60,937 nucleotides of DNA, taken from the NCBI GenBank assembly GCA_019636275.1, contig JAHBXY010000038.1:1-60937 (forward strand), in the 5' to 3' direction. Shown piece by piece: positions 1-12,825 of this stretch (the first letter of the stretch is position 1; each line of letters starts with the position of its first letter). The notes beneath the pieces are model-generated. The model saw only the letters and a program-made list of their open reading frames with translations, was not told where the DNA came from and made no database searches. The position numbers and the translations under genes are program-made. Source of the stretch: Planctomycetota bacterium. GTDB taxonomy: Bacteria > Planctomycetota > J058.

Positions 1-1
1 C

Positions 2-186
2 GGGGCGGCCGGGCGCTGGCTCGGCGAGGCCTGGCGCGACCGGCTGCCGGCGGGCGCCGACGCGTCGGAGCTCGAGGCGGTCGCGCGCCGGACCGTCCAC
101 GGTGACGCCGGCCTCGCCGAGCTGGCGCAGGCGCTGCGGCAGGCGGCGGCGCGGGCGCAGGCCGCGCGGGACGAGGGGAGACGAGG

Positions 187-190
<4 letters not shown>
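2..190 (+). CDS. C-terminal fragment of an operon gene upstream of moxR (5' end outside window)
   Basis: An open frame enters from the left edge and ends at TGA 188-190. Its last 62 residues are Ala/Arg/Glu-rich and helical in character (RTVHGDAGLAELAQALRQ). The stop overlaps the GTG start of the MoxR gene by 4 bp (GTGA), so it is the preceding gene of the same operon. MoxR/DUF58 operons often carry DUF4350, DUF4129 or transglutaminase-like membrane proteins at this place, but too little is visible to choose one. Confidence 0.6.
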
Positions 191-1136
<946 letters not shown>

Positions 1137-1140
<4 letters not shown>

Positions 1141-2459
1141 CCCGCGCCCCGCTCCCCGCCCCGCGGCTCATCGGCCTGGCCGCCGCGCTCGCCGCCCTGG
1201 CGCTGCTCCTGCCGCTCCTCCCCGCCCTGCGCGGGCCGTGGTGGGGCCTGACGCTGCTCCTCGGCGGGCTCGCCCTCGTCGACGCCCTGGCCCGCCCGCC
1301 GCGCGACGCCCTGAGGGCGCGGCGCGAGGCCGCGCCCGCCGACCACGTCGGCCGGCGCGGCGCCTGGCGCGTCGTCGTCGAGTCGGTCGCCGGCCGGCCG
1401 CTGCGCGTGCGGGTGCGCGACGTGCCGCCGCCCGGGCTCGAGGGCGACGGTGCGCGCGCCGACCTCGTCCTCGCCCCCGGCGCCCAGGTCACGCTCGAGG
1501 CGCCGTTCCGGGCGCTCGCCCGCGGGCCGCACGACCTCCTGCCGCTCGGCCTGCGCGTGCGCGGCCCGCTGGGGCTCCTCGACTGGCAGGCGCTCGAGCC
1601 GGCGCCGGCGCGCGTCGTCGTCCTGCCGGGCCGCCCGGCCGGCGAGACGCAGTGGCTCCTCGCGCGCGTGGCGGCCGAGGAGGAGACCGGACCCCACCCG
1701 CACACGCGCCGCGGCGCCGACTGGGAGTTCGACCACCTGCGCGAGTGGGTCCCGGGCGACGAGCTCCGGCGCGTGGCCTGGACGGCGACGGCGCGCCGGC
1801 GCGTCCCGATCGTGCGCGAGCTGAAGCAGGAGCGGCGCTCGGACCTCATGCTCGTCCTCGACGGCGGCCGCCTCATGGGCTCGCTCGTGGGCGGCGTGAC
1901 CAAGCTCGACCTCGCGCTCACGCCGCTCCTCGACCTCGCCGCCGTGGCGCTCTCGCGCGGCGAGCGCGTGGGGCTGCTCGCCTTCGACGTGCAGGCGCGC
2001 GCCTACCTCCCGCCGCGCGCCGGGGCGGCCCAGCTCCAGGCCCTGCGCGACGCGCTCGGCCGCCTGCCGTCGCCCACCGAGCCGACGAGCTGGCCGCGCG
2101 CGGCGGCGCAGCTCGAGGCGCGGCAGCGCAAGCGCAGCCTGATGGTCGTGTTCTCCGACTTCACCGACGAGGTCTCGGCCGCGGAGATCGAGCGGCACCT
2201 CGCCGCCCTGTCGCATCGGCACGCGGTCGTGTTCGTCGCCGTGGGCGACCCGCACCTCGACGAGGTCCTCACGACCCCCGACCTGGGCGCCCGCGCCGCC
2301 TTCCAGCAGGCCGTCGCCGGCCAGCTCCTCGTCGAGCGCCGGCGCGTCCTGCGGCGGATCGAGCGCCTGGGCGTGCCCACGGTCGACGGCGAGCCGCGCC
2401 GCCTCACGGGCCCGGTGCTCGGTCGCTACCTCGAGCGGCGGCGCGTGGGCGTGGGCTGA
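1137..2459 (+). CDS. DUF58 domain protein with N-terminal membrane segments
   Basis: A 440-aa DUF58 protein, the usual MoxR partner. Two hydrophobic segments sit in the first 50 residues (AALAALALLLPLLPAL, then LTLLLGGLALVDAL). A beta-rich region follows, then the DUF58 signature GADWEFDHLREWVPGDELRR near residue 193, and a VWA-like C-terminal half with LMLVLDGGRLMG and SLMVVFSDFTDE strands. GTG start 1137 overlaps the moxR stop. The same frame is open far upstream, but that part is a shadow of moxR. Role in the cell is not established; inferred to form a module with the MoxR ATPase. Confidence 0.92.
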
Positions 2460-2646
2460 TGGCCGACCGCGACCAGCGCGCCCTCGAGCGCGCCTGGCGC
2501 GCGCGGGGCACGCCCGACCCGGGCCCCGCCCTCCTGACCGTCCGCGTCCGAGCCGGCCGCCTGTCGCCGCGCGCGCGCGCGACCTCGAGGGCGGGCCGGA
2601 CTGCCGCTTCGCGGCCTTCCTGCCGGCCCTCTGGCGTCACCGCTAA
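2459..2646 (+). pseudogene. small conserved-type ORF with apparent CG-repeat frameshift
   Basis: ATG 2459 overlaps the DUF58 stop (TGATG). The first about 38 codons give a plausible protein (ALERAWRARGTPDPGPALL, then RVRAGRLSP), resembling short domains common in planctomycetes and myxobacteria. After the CG dinucleotide run at 2568-2580 this frame degenerates and runs to 2704. Reading with one CG unit fewer restores sensible sequence (RDLEGGPDCRFAAFLPALWR) and stops at TAA 2644-2646, just before the hairpin at 2657. The coordinates given are for this repaired reading. Either a slippage mutation or a sequencing indel. Confidence 0.5.
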
Positions 2647-2656
2647 TGCTAATGCC

Positions 2657-2738
2657 GGGGGTTCCCTGTGCTCGGCCGCCGCTGTCTCACACTTCGAAGA
2701 CTGACGGGTGGATCGGCGGCCGAGCACAGGGACCCCCC
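2657..2738. terminator. long inverted repeat between convergent genes
   Basis: Arm 2657-2681 (core CCCTGTGCTCGGCCGCCG) is complementary to 2715-2738 with one extra T in the left arm, giving a stem of about 24 bp around a loop of about 33 nt. It lies between the end of the DUF58 operon and the end of the minus-strand HEAT-like gene, so a bidirectional terminator is the simplest reading. There is no U-tract on either side. Confidence 0.6.
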
Positions 2739-2782
2739 CGGCCGCGGCGGTGCCGGGCTCAGGGAAGAGTCGTAGCGGCCGG

Positions 2783-3472
2783 TCACGCCCTGGCGAGCGC
2801 GCGCAGCCCTCGCGCCAGGCGGGCCAGGCCGACCTGGACCTCGCCCGGCTGATCGAGGGCCGCCATGGCCAGGCGACCGGCCAGGTCCGCGGCGTCGGCC
2901 GGGAGCTGGGCTCCTGCGCCCGTGAGCTCGACCAGGGCGAGGGCGGCCTCGGTCAGCCGGGCGGGGGTCGGGTCGGCGAGGGCGGCCTCGAACGGGCCCC
3001 GCCACGTCGCCTCACCGGCGGACCCGAGCGCGCCCCCGGCCGCCGCTGCGACCGGAACTTCGCCCGGCAGCCGCTGCGGATCGAAACCGGTCGACCCTGA
3101 CGCGGCGGCGACCACGAGCGGAGGGGGCCTCTCCATGACCGGGGCTTCCGCCACCGCGTCGCGGGTCGCGGCAGGTCGCGAGGGCCGGGGAGCAGCAGCC
3201 TGCTCGCCCCGGAGGGCGCGGAGGGCCGCCGCCCGCACGGCGCCATGGCGTCCGGCGAGGCACTCGAGGACGCGAAGGGCCGAGGGGTCGTCCCGGACGG
3301 CGCCGAGCGCCCGCGCGAGCGCGGCCAGGAGGCCGTCGTCACCGTCGCGGAGCAGGTCTGGCAAGGCCGCCTCGAGTTGCCTCGGGGCCGCTGGCGACGT
3401 CACACGGAAGAGGTCGGCGAGCGCCGCGAGGCGCTGGGACGGGTCGCCGGTCAGCAGCATGGGATCGAGCAC
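2783..3472 (-). CDS. HEAT-repeat-like protein of unknown function
   Basis: About 229 aa, Ala/Leu-rich, with helical pairs that look like HEAT repeats (GDPSQRLAALADLFRV, DDPSALRVLECLAGR, GAVRAAALRALRGE) in the first 90 residues. A Pro/Ala-rich linker follows, then a second helical region. No signal peptide or catalytic motif. GTG 3472 is chosen because GGGGGGTGG lies 7 nt upstream; TTG 3493 and ATG 3460 are alternatives. It converges on the DUF58 operon. HEAT-like repeats usually mediate protein contacts; no specific function can be given. Confidence 0.6.
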   Translation of the reverse strand: MLDPMLLTGDPSQRLAALADLFRVTSPAAPRQLEAALPDLLRDGDDGLLAALARALGAVRDDPSALRVLECLAGRHGAVRAAALRALRGEQAAAPRPSRPAATRDAVAEAPVMERPPPLVVAAASGSTGFDPQRLPGEVPVAAAAGGALGSAGEATWRGPFEAALADPTPARLTEAALALVELTGAGAQLPADAADLAGRLAMAALDQPGEVQVGLARLARGLRALARA

Positions 3473-3493
3473 GGCGGACCACCCCCCGGGCAA

Positions 3494-3847
3494 CCATGCT
3501 GCGACCGATCCTGTCCCTGGACAAGCCCCGGACCTCCGAGCGACGGCTGTAAGGCCGCCCAGCGGTTCCGAGTCTCGACTCCAGCCCGGGTGGCATTGCG
3601 ACTTCGGAGGCGCGAGACCTGGCTGGCCTGGCCCGCGCGCAGGCGCTCACGTCCCGTTTGAACGCTCCCGAAGTCCTGCCTGTGAGCGCAAGCGGGCCTG
3701 TCTTCAACCGCCCGAGCAGGTTCAATCGCCCGAGCAGGCTCGTCGAGATCGGCGCGCTCCGGCGTCCCGGAGCCGTCGACCCGGAGTCGTCGTGGGTGTC
3801 GAGCGCTATGCTCCAGCGGCGCCTCGAGCGCGCTCGAGAGGGGCGAG
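3494..3847. other. intergenic region, divergent promoters expected
   Basis: Separates the minus HEAT-like gene from the plus M50-like gene, so it should hold promoters for both, but no convincing -35/-10 pair was seen. It contains a short imperfect tandem repeat at about 3702-3742, two copies of CGCCCGAGCAGG separated by TTCAAT. Confidence 0.4.
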
Positions 3848-4705
3848 ATGGTCCACAACCTGGCCGACTTCCTCACGGCCCTGACCTCGGCCTTCTGCCG
3901 TCAGCTCGTGCTCGGGTTCGGGCTGCTGGCCCTGGTGGGCCTGCTCCTCTCGCTGACGCAGCGCTGGATCTTCCTGTTCCTCTTCCGCGCGATCGGGCTC
4001 AAGGGAGTCGTGACCTGGACCGGCTGGCTCGGAACCCCGCTCCACGAGCTCTCCCACTACCTGGTGGGCAAGCTGTTCCTGATCGAGATCACCCGGATCA
4101 AGCTCTGGGAGCCCGACCCGGACGACGGGGTGCTCGGGTTCGTGCGCTACCGGATCCCCCGCCTCAGGCCCTCCGAGTTGCACAAGGTGATCGGCACCTT
4201 CCTCATGGGCGTGGCGCCCCTCTTCGGCGGCGCCCTGTTCTTGCTTGCCGCGCTCCACCTCACGAGCAGGGACCCGGCGCCCCTCCTGCTCGAGGCCCGC
4301 CGCTTCGCGACCCTCGCCGAGGCCGCCCCGCTGCCGGAGGTCGCGCGCGGCTTCGGGGACCTCATCCGGGGCGTCTATCTGACGATCTTCTCCGACGGCC
4401 CCCTGAGCTGGCGTCCCTGGGTGTTCCTCTACCTCGCCATGTGCGTGGGAGCCCACCTGGCCCCGTCTCGCGCCGACCTGCGCGGGGGTTTCGCCGGCTT
4501 CCTCGTGCTCCTCGTGCTCGCGCTGTTCGCCAACGCCGTGGCGCTGCTGCTCCGCTTCCAGCCGGCAAACGCCGCCGAGACCCTGGCCCGCGTCACGGGG
4601 CCCCTGACGGTCATGCTGCTGCTGGCCTTGGTCCTGAACTGCGGGAACCTGCTCCTCGCCGCCGCGCTCGCCTGGGCCGCGCCGCGCTGGGGCCGCCGAG
4701 GCTGA
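3848..4705 (+). CDS. M50-like integral membrane metallopeptidase family protein
   Basis: A 285-aa multi-spanning membrane protein. TM1 is FGLLALVGLLLSL (about residues 24-37). A second hydrophobic stretch leads into GTPLHELSHYLVGKLF, a zinc-metalloprotease-type HExxH (HELSH, about 66-70), followed by IKLWEPDPDDGVLGFV and IGTFLMGVAPLFGGALFLL. Three or more further TM segments fill the C-terminal half. A conserved bacterial family with this TP-HELSH then IGTFLMG arrangement exists and is often left as hypothetical. Proteolytic activity is inferred from the motif only. ATG is preceded by GAGAGGGGCGAG. Stands alone between a divergent HEAT-like gene and the rRNA operon. Confidence 0.75.
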   Translation: MVHNLADFLTALTSAFCRQLVLGFGLLALVGLLLSLTQRWIFLFLFRAIGLKGVVTWTGWLGTPLHELSHYLVGKLFLIEITRIKLWEPDPDDGVLGFVRYRIPRLRPSELHKVIGTFLMGVAPLFGGALFLLAALHLTSRDPAPLLLEARRFATLAEAAPLPEVARGFGDLIRGVYLTIFSDGPLSWRPWVFLYLAMCVGAHLAPSRADLRGGFAGFLVLLVLALFANAVALLLRFQPANAAETLARVTGPLTVMLLLALVLNCGNLLLAAALAWAAPRWGRRG

Positions 4706-5053
4706 GGAGGGCCCGGCCCGACGGCAGGGAACAAGGAACTGCTCACCGGCACCGCAGTGGAGCAGCAGAGGGAGAGAGGGCGGATGGGCGGCCCGCGCGC
4801 CTCCTGATCAGACCCTCAGAAGGTCGCAGCCGCAGAGAGGGCGTTGTGCGCCCGTGCAGATCGATGAATCGCCTGGACCCGCCGCCCGCAGCAGCGCGCA
4901 GCGAGACCGCGTCGAAGCAGCAGCAGCGGCAGCAAGCCACCGCGCCGCAGCAGCGTCGGCGGCCCAAGCCTGAGCCGTCCGCGACTTATTGAAGCGAGGC
5001 GCCGCGGTGCGCCGAAGCGCCGACCGCAAAAGAAACACGAGTTCCGGAAAGGC
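4706..5053. other. intergenic region with CAG-rich stretch
   Basis: About 350 bp between the M50-like gene and the rRNA terminator. It holds a GCAGCAG-rich stretch at about 4915-4960, which would encode a Gln-rich peptide but has no start or RBS. No tRNA or recognisable gene was seen. Confidence 0.5.
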
Positions 5054-5085
5054 GAGGGGCCCGCAGGTTTCCCTGCGGGCCCCTC
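5054..5085 (-). terminator. rRNA operon terminator hairpin
   Basis: Perfect 14-bp stem: GAGGGGCCCGCAGG (5054-5067), four-base loop, complement 5072-5085. It lies 4 nt beyond the 3' end of the 5S gene on the minus strand. Downstream on that strand are short T-runs (CCTTTCC, then TTTCTTTTGC) rather than one clean U-tract. Confidence 0.85.
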
Positions 5086-5089
5086 TTAA

Positions 5090-5197
5090 CCGGGCAACAA
5101 CCTACTCTCCCGCTTGTGACAGTACCATCGGCGCGCCAGGCTTAACTTCTGTGTTCGGAATGGATACAGGTGTGGCCCTGACGCCATGGTCACCCGG
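5090..5197 (-). rRNA. rrf: 5S ribosomal RNA
   Basis: The reverse complement carries the canonical 5S landmarks: on the plus strand CCTACTCTCCC near the 3' end, AGTACCATCGGCG, TAACTTCTGTGTTCGG and GCCATGGTCACCCGG at the 5' end. The ends close with a CCGGG/CCCGG terminal stem (5191-5197 with 5090-5095). About 108 nt, slightly short of the usual 115-120. Last gene of the operon. Confidence 0.95.
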
Positions 5198-5212
5198 AAT
5201 TTTCGGGTGCCT

Positions 5213-5238
5213 GTCCGGGCGGCTCGCGCCGCCCGGAC
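5213..5238 (-). other. hairpin in 23S-5S spacer
   Basis: Perfect 11-bp stem GTCCGGGCGGC / GCCGCCCGGAC with a four-base loop between the 5S and 23S genes; probably a processing or insulating structure in the precursor. Confidence 0.6.
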
Positions 5239-5250
5239 GGGCGTTGTGTG

Positions 5251-5293
5251 ATTGAGTTCTTGTCGTGGCTCTCGGATCGAGCACCCACATCAT
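5251..5293 (-). other. 3' strand of 23S rRNA processing stem
   Basis: 5251-5268 is exactly complementary to 8561-8578 on the other side of the 23S gene (18 bp). Pairing continues imperfectly to about 5293 with 8536-8560. This is the expected layout of a 23S precursor stem cut by RNase III. Confidence 0.8.
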
Positions 5294-5373
5294 GCGTCCG
5301 AGGACGCCTGAATCGAGTGCACTCTTCTCGCTCGGGCCACCGAGCGCCTCTTGGAAGCGCCGCGGCGATGAAA

Positions 5374-5392
5374 ATTATTATTGAATAATAAT
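5374..5392. other. AT-only palindrome abutting 23S 3' end
   Basis: ATTATTATT-G-AATAATAAT: two 9-nt arms around one base, entirely A/T except the centre, in a genome above 70% GC. It lies within about 5 nt of the mature 23S 3' end. Possibly a processing hairpin. Confidence 0.6.
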
Positions 5393-5396
5393 GCCT

Positions 5397-8431
<3,035 letters not shown>

Positions 8432-8535
8432 GTTTTTATTTCATGCCGCGGCGCTTCCGAGATTCACTCGGCAGCGACGTGATCCGCCGTCGGACCACGC
8501 CATTCGAGAGAGAAGAATACAACTCGTTCCCATTT

Positions 8536-8578
8536 TGGGTGTGGATGATCGATTCGATCACCACGACAAGAACTCAAT
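8536..8578 (-). other. 5' strand of 23S rRNA processing stem
   Basis: CCACGACAAGAACTCAAT (8561-8578, plus strand) is the exact complement of 5251-5268; partial pairing extends to about 8536. Confidence 0.8.
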
Positions 8579-8590
8579 TGTGAAAGAGCG
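8579..8590 (-). promoter_or_regulatory. boxA-like antitermination site before 23S
   Basis: The minus strand reads CGCTCTTTCACA, close to the rRNA boxA consensus TGCTCTTTGACA. It lies immediately upstream of the 23S processing stem, the usual location of the spacer boxA bound by NusB/S10. Confidence 0.6.
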
Positions 8591-8699
8591 TGCTCGAGGG
8601 GGCTTCCCTCGCGGCCTCTCGCCGGCTTTCGCCAGTTCGTGGCCGAACGACTCCGACGGCGACGCGAGTCGCCGGACCGGGGCCGGACGCTTTGTAGGG

Positions 8700-8726
8700 T
8701 GATAGTTCGGTGCGTGGGCGTATGCC
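8700..8726 (-). other. 3' strand of 16S rRNA processing stem
   Basis: TGATAGTTCGGTGCGT (8700-8715) is exactly complementary to 10590-10605 in the 16S leader, with near-complementarity continuing through the GGGCGTATG/CATACCCCC part. Confidence 0.8.
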
Positions 8727-8825
8727 CAAATCTCAAGCCGAGCCCGTGGCTTCCCCCGCTCGACCCCGGAGCACGAACGCGCTCGAGGCCAGGCGGCTTC
8801 GCCGCAGGCCGGTCTAAGGTATTCC

Positions 8826-10388
<1,563 letters not shown>

Positions 10389-10579
10389 ATTTGAAGTGTG
10401 TTAATCCTGACCCCTCGTCGCATTGGACAAACTCACATTGAGTAGGTTCTCAACATGGTTGCGCAATGCGTCAGGGGTCTGTCGTCGCTCCGTCTTTCGA
10501 CGAGGCGCCGACGTTTTATCGGCCTCGCAAGTGGCCGTATAGAAAGAGAGCTCCACCGGGATAATTCCCGACGGGGCTC

Positions 10580-10605
10580 CATACCCCCAACGCACCGAAC
10601 TATCA
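10580..10605 (-). other. 5' strand of 16S rRNA processing stem
   Basis: ACGCACCGAACTATCA (10590-10605) is the exact complement of 8700-8715; pairing extends imperfectly toward 10580. Confidence 0.8.
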
Positions 10606-10606
10606 A

Positions 10607-10619
10607 TTTTCAAAGAACC
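10607..10619 (-). promoter_or_regulatory. boxA-like site in rRNA leader
   Basis: The minus strand reads GGTTCTTTGAAAA, a boxA-like sequence immediately 5' of the 16S processing stem. Same arrangement as the site before 23S, which supports both. Confidence 0.55.
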
Positions 10620-10852
10620 CCGCGCCCGCGGCGACATGGCTCCGGATGCTGATGAGCAGCCGGGCGTCCGTCGCTCCTGGGCGCGACTCCGCTCCGGCGC
10701 ACGAGGCGCCGTCGAGGAGGCGCGCGGCAGAGCCGCGCTGGTGTCTTCACTAGAAAGAGCCCCCGAAGCAGCCTTCGAGCGTCCACCGGATGAGCGGTGG
10801 TGCTGAAAGGCGGCCATCTCGGAGGATGGCTGTCCCTTAGGGGGAAGCCGCC

Positions 10853-10880
10853 AGTCTACCTGGCTCCGCGTGACCGTCAA
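10853..10880 (-). promoter_or_regulatory. rRNA core promoter 1 (proximal)
   Basis: Minus strand TTGACG (10875-10880), 16-nt spacer, TAGACT (10853-10858). An A-tract lies upstream (plus strand TTTTTTT at 10893-10900), placed like an UP element. Closest of five similar promoters to the 16S gene. Confidence 0.7.
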
Positions 10881-11035
10881 GCCCTCGAGAAGATTTTTTT
10901 CTTCCCAGGAGACTCGTCGGTCGTCACGAGCAGAGACGGCCACCTACCTCGCCGAGGCCAGCGAGTGCCGGGGTCGCCCGTGGGCGGACCGGTTGGTGAC
11001 TTGACTCTTCTCGAAGGCCCGCGTTGCGGACCCGC

Positions 11036-11063
11036 AGTCTAGTGCGCTTCTGACGTTCGTCGA
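11036..11063 (-). promoter_or_regulatory. rRNA core promoter 2
   Basis: Minus strand TCGACG (11058-11063), 16-nt spacer, TAGACT (11036-11041). A5 tract upstream (TTTTT at about 11078-11082 on plus). Weakest -35 of the set, but identical spacing and -10. Confidence 0.6.
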
Positions 11064-11200
11064 GCTCGGGTGAGCAGTTTTTCGGTGAGCCCTTTGCCAG
11101 CATGGGCGCGGCGGCACCGGCGACGAACAGAAGCGTCCAGTTCAGAAAGATCGCGCCTCGCCACTTGGTGGCGGGGCCGCTCCCCGTTCGGGAGCGCCGC

Positions 11201-11228
11201 AGTCTATTCGACCGCGACTCGCTGTCAA
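11201..11228 (-). promoter_or_regulatory. rRNA core promoter 3
   Basis: Minus strand TTGACA (11223-11228, perfect -35), 16-nt spacer, TAGACT (11201-11206). An A8 tract (TTTTTTTT at about 11235-11242 on plus) lies just upstream as a candidate UP element. Confidence 0.75.
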
Positions 11229-11310
11229 GCACGATTTTTTTTCGGGCTCGTCGGACGCGTCAGGCCAGAGGTCTGACGTCGTCCTCGCGGTGTCCCGCGA
11301 AGCGACTCGA

Positions 11311-11338
11311 AGTCTACCTCGTCGTCGCCGCGCGTCAA
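11311..11338 (-). promoter_or_regulatory. rRNA core promoter 4
   Basis: Minus strand TTGACG (11333-11338), 16-nt spacer, TAGACT (11311-11316). Same -10 and spacing as promoters 1-3. Confidence 0.7.
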
Positions 11339-11427
11339 GCGTCCGTGAAGGACGTCTCTGCGAGGCGGGAGAGGCGCTGCGTTCGAAAGAACACGACGGC
11401 AACACGCGGTTGCCGTCGACGAGCGTT

Positions 11428-11455
11428 CTTATACCCGAGGTCGGACGGCCGTCAA
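11428..11455 (-). promoter_or_regulatory. rRNA core promoter 5 (distal)
   Basis: Minus strand TTGACG (11450-11455), 16-nt spacer, TATAAG (11428-11433). A short A-tract (ATTTTCC on plus at about 11470) lies upstream. Confidence 0.65.
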
Positions 11456-11515
11456 TCCCGCGGCGATGGATTTTCCATCTCCGCGCGGAACCCTCGTCGT
11501 CGCATGGACATCGAC

Positions 11516-11544
11516 TTGACGCCTCGCGGGCGCGCCCCGAGAAT
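11516..11544 (+). promoter_or_regulatory. possible dxr operon promoter
   Basis: TTGACG (11516-11521), 17-nt spacer, GAGAAT (11539-11544), about 110 bp before dxr. The -10 is weak; listed because it is the only plus-strand -35-like element in the divergent interval. Confidence 0.25.
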
Positions 11545-11652
11545 GCGGCCGCGATGGTGGGCCGCGGGGCCGGGTCGATCGGGCCTGGCAGGGTACGCCG
11601 CAATCCGCTGTCCCGACGAGACTTGGCGTCACAGGACGCCTCCGAGGTGCGC

Positions 11653-12825
11653 GTGAAGGGTGTCGTCATCCTGGGCTCGACGGGGTCCATCGGACGCAAC
11701 ACGCTCGACGTCTGCCGGAGCATGGGGCCAGAGCGGGTGCGGGTCACCGGCCTCGTGGGCGGCTCGCAGTGGGAGCTCCTGGCCGCGCAGGCCCGCGAGC
11801 ACCGCGTCCCCCGCGTGGCCGTCGCCACGGACGCCGCCCACCGGGAGCTCTCGAAGGCGCTGGCAGGCACCGGAATCGAGGTCCTCTGCGGACCGGAGGG
11901 GGCGCGCGCCCTCGTCGCCGACCCCGCCTGCGACACGGTGCTCGCCGCGATCTCGGGGGCGGCGGGCCTCCCGGCCGTGCTCGAGGCGGCCCGGCGCGGG
12001 CGCCGCCTGTGCCTCTCGAACAAGGAGAGCCTCGTCCTCACCGGGCCGATCCTGGGCCGGATCGCACGCGAGCACGGGGCGGAGCTGATCCCCGTCGACA
12101 GCGAGCACTCGGCGATCTTCCAGGCCCTGCAGGCGGGCACCACGCGCGAGGTGCGGCGGCTGGTCCTGACCGCCTCCGGCGGGCCGTTCCGCGAGTGGCC
12201 GGCCGAGCGGATCGCCCGCGCCACGCGCGACGAGGCCCTGAACCATCCGACCTGGAAGATGGGGCCGCTGATCACGATCGACTCGGCCACGCTCATGAAC
12301 AAGGCCCTGGAGGTCGTCGAGGCGCGCTGGCTGTTCGACCTCCCCCCCGAGCAGATCGACGTCGTGATCCATCCGCAGTCGATCATCCACTCGCTCGTGG
12401 AGTTCGTTGATGGGTCGGTCATGGCCCAGATGGGCGTCCCGGACATGCGCGTCCCGATCCAGTACGCCCTCACCTACCCGGCGCGCCTGCCGCTCGAGAC
12501 GGCGCCGTTCGACCTGCCGACGATCGGCCGGCTCACCTTCGAGGCGGTCGACCGCGCACGCTTCCCGGCGCTCGATGTGGCTTATGATGTGCTCCGCCGA
12601 GGAGGCGTCGCCGGAGCCGTGTTCAACGCCGCGAACGAGGTCGCCAGGGCGGCGTTCCTGGCCGAGCGGATCGCGTTCCCCGCGATCGTGCGCACGACCG
12701 AGCGCGTGCTCGAGCGCCACGAGGTCGCCGGCCCCGGGCGCGACCTCGCGGCGCCGAGCCTCGAGGAGGTCCTCGAGGCGGACCGGTGGGCGCGAGAGGA
12801 AGCCGAGCGATGCCTGACGTCCTGA
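11653..12825 (+). CDS. dxr: 1-deoxy-D-xylulose 5-phosphate reductoisomerase
   Basis: 390 aa; converts DOXP to MEP with NADPH, the first committed step of the MEP isoprenoid pathway, in the cytoplasm. Rossmann NADPH loop GSTGSIG at residues 8-14, SNKESLVLTG at about 121-130, metal and substrate motif VDSEHSAIFQ at about 148, HPTWKMG at about 197 and NKALEVVEA at about 215. Length is normal. GTG 11653 is chosen because GAGG lies 6 nt upstream and the NADPH motif then sits at the usual distance; GTG 11647 is an alternative. Its end overlaps the next gene by 16 bp, a dxr-rseP pairing common in bacteria. Confidence 0.97.
   Translation: MKGVVILGSTGSIGRNTLDVCRSMGPERVRVTGLVGGSQWELLAAQAREHRVPRVAVATDAAHRELSKALAGTGIEVLCGPEGARALVADPACDTVLAAISGAAGLPAVLEAARRGRRLCLSNKESLVLTGPILGRIAREHGAELIPVDSEHSAIFQALQAGTTREVRRLVLTASGGPFREWPAERIARATRDEALNHPTWKMGPLITIDSATLMNKALEVVEARWLFDLPPEQIDVVIHPQSIIHSLVEFVDGSVMAQMGVPDMRVPIQYALTYPARLPLETAPFDLPTIGRLTFEAVDRARFPALDVAYDVLRRGGVAGAVFNAANEVARAAFLAERIAFPAIVRTTERVLERHEVAGPGRDLAAPSLEEVLEADRWAREEAERCLTS

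Noticed and set aside
4700..4992. Gln-rich coding region continuing from 3658
   Set aside because: The frame overlaps the M50-like gene as a shadow, has no RBS, and the Gln run reflects a CAG-rich intergenic stretch.
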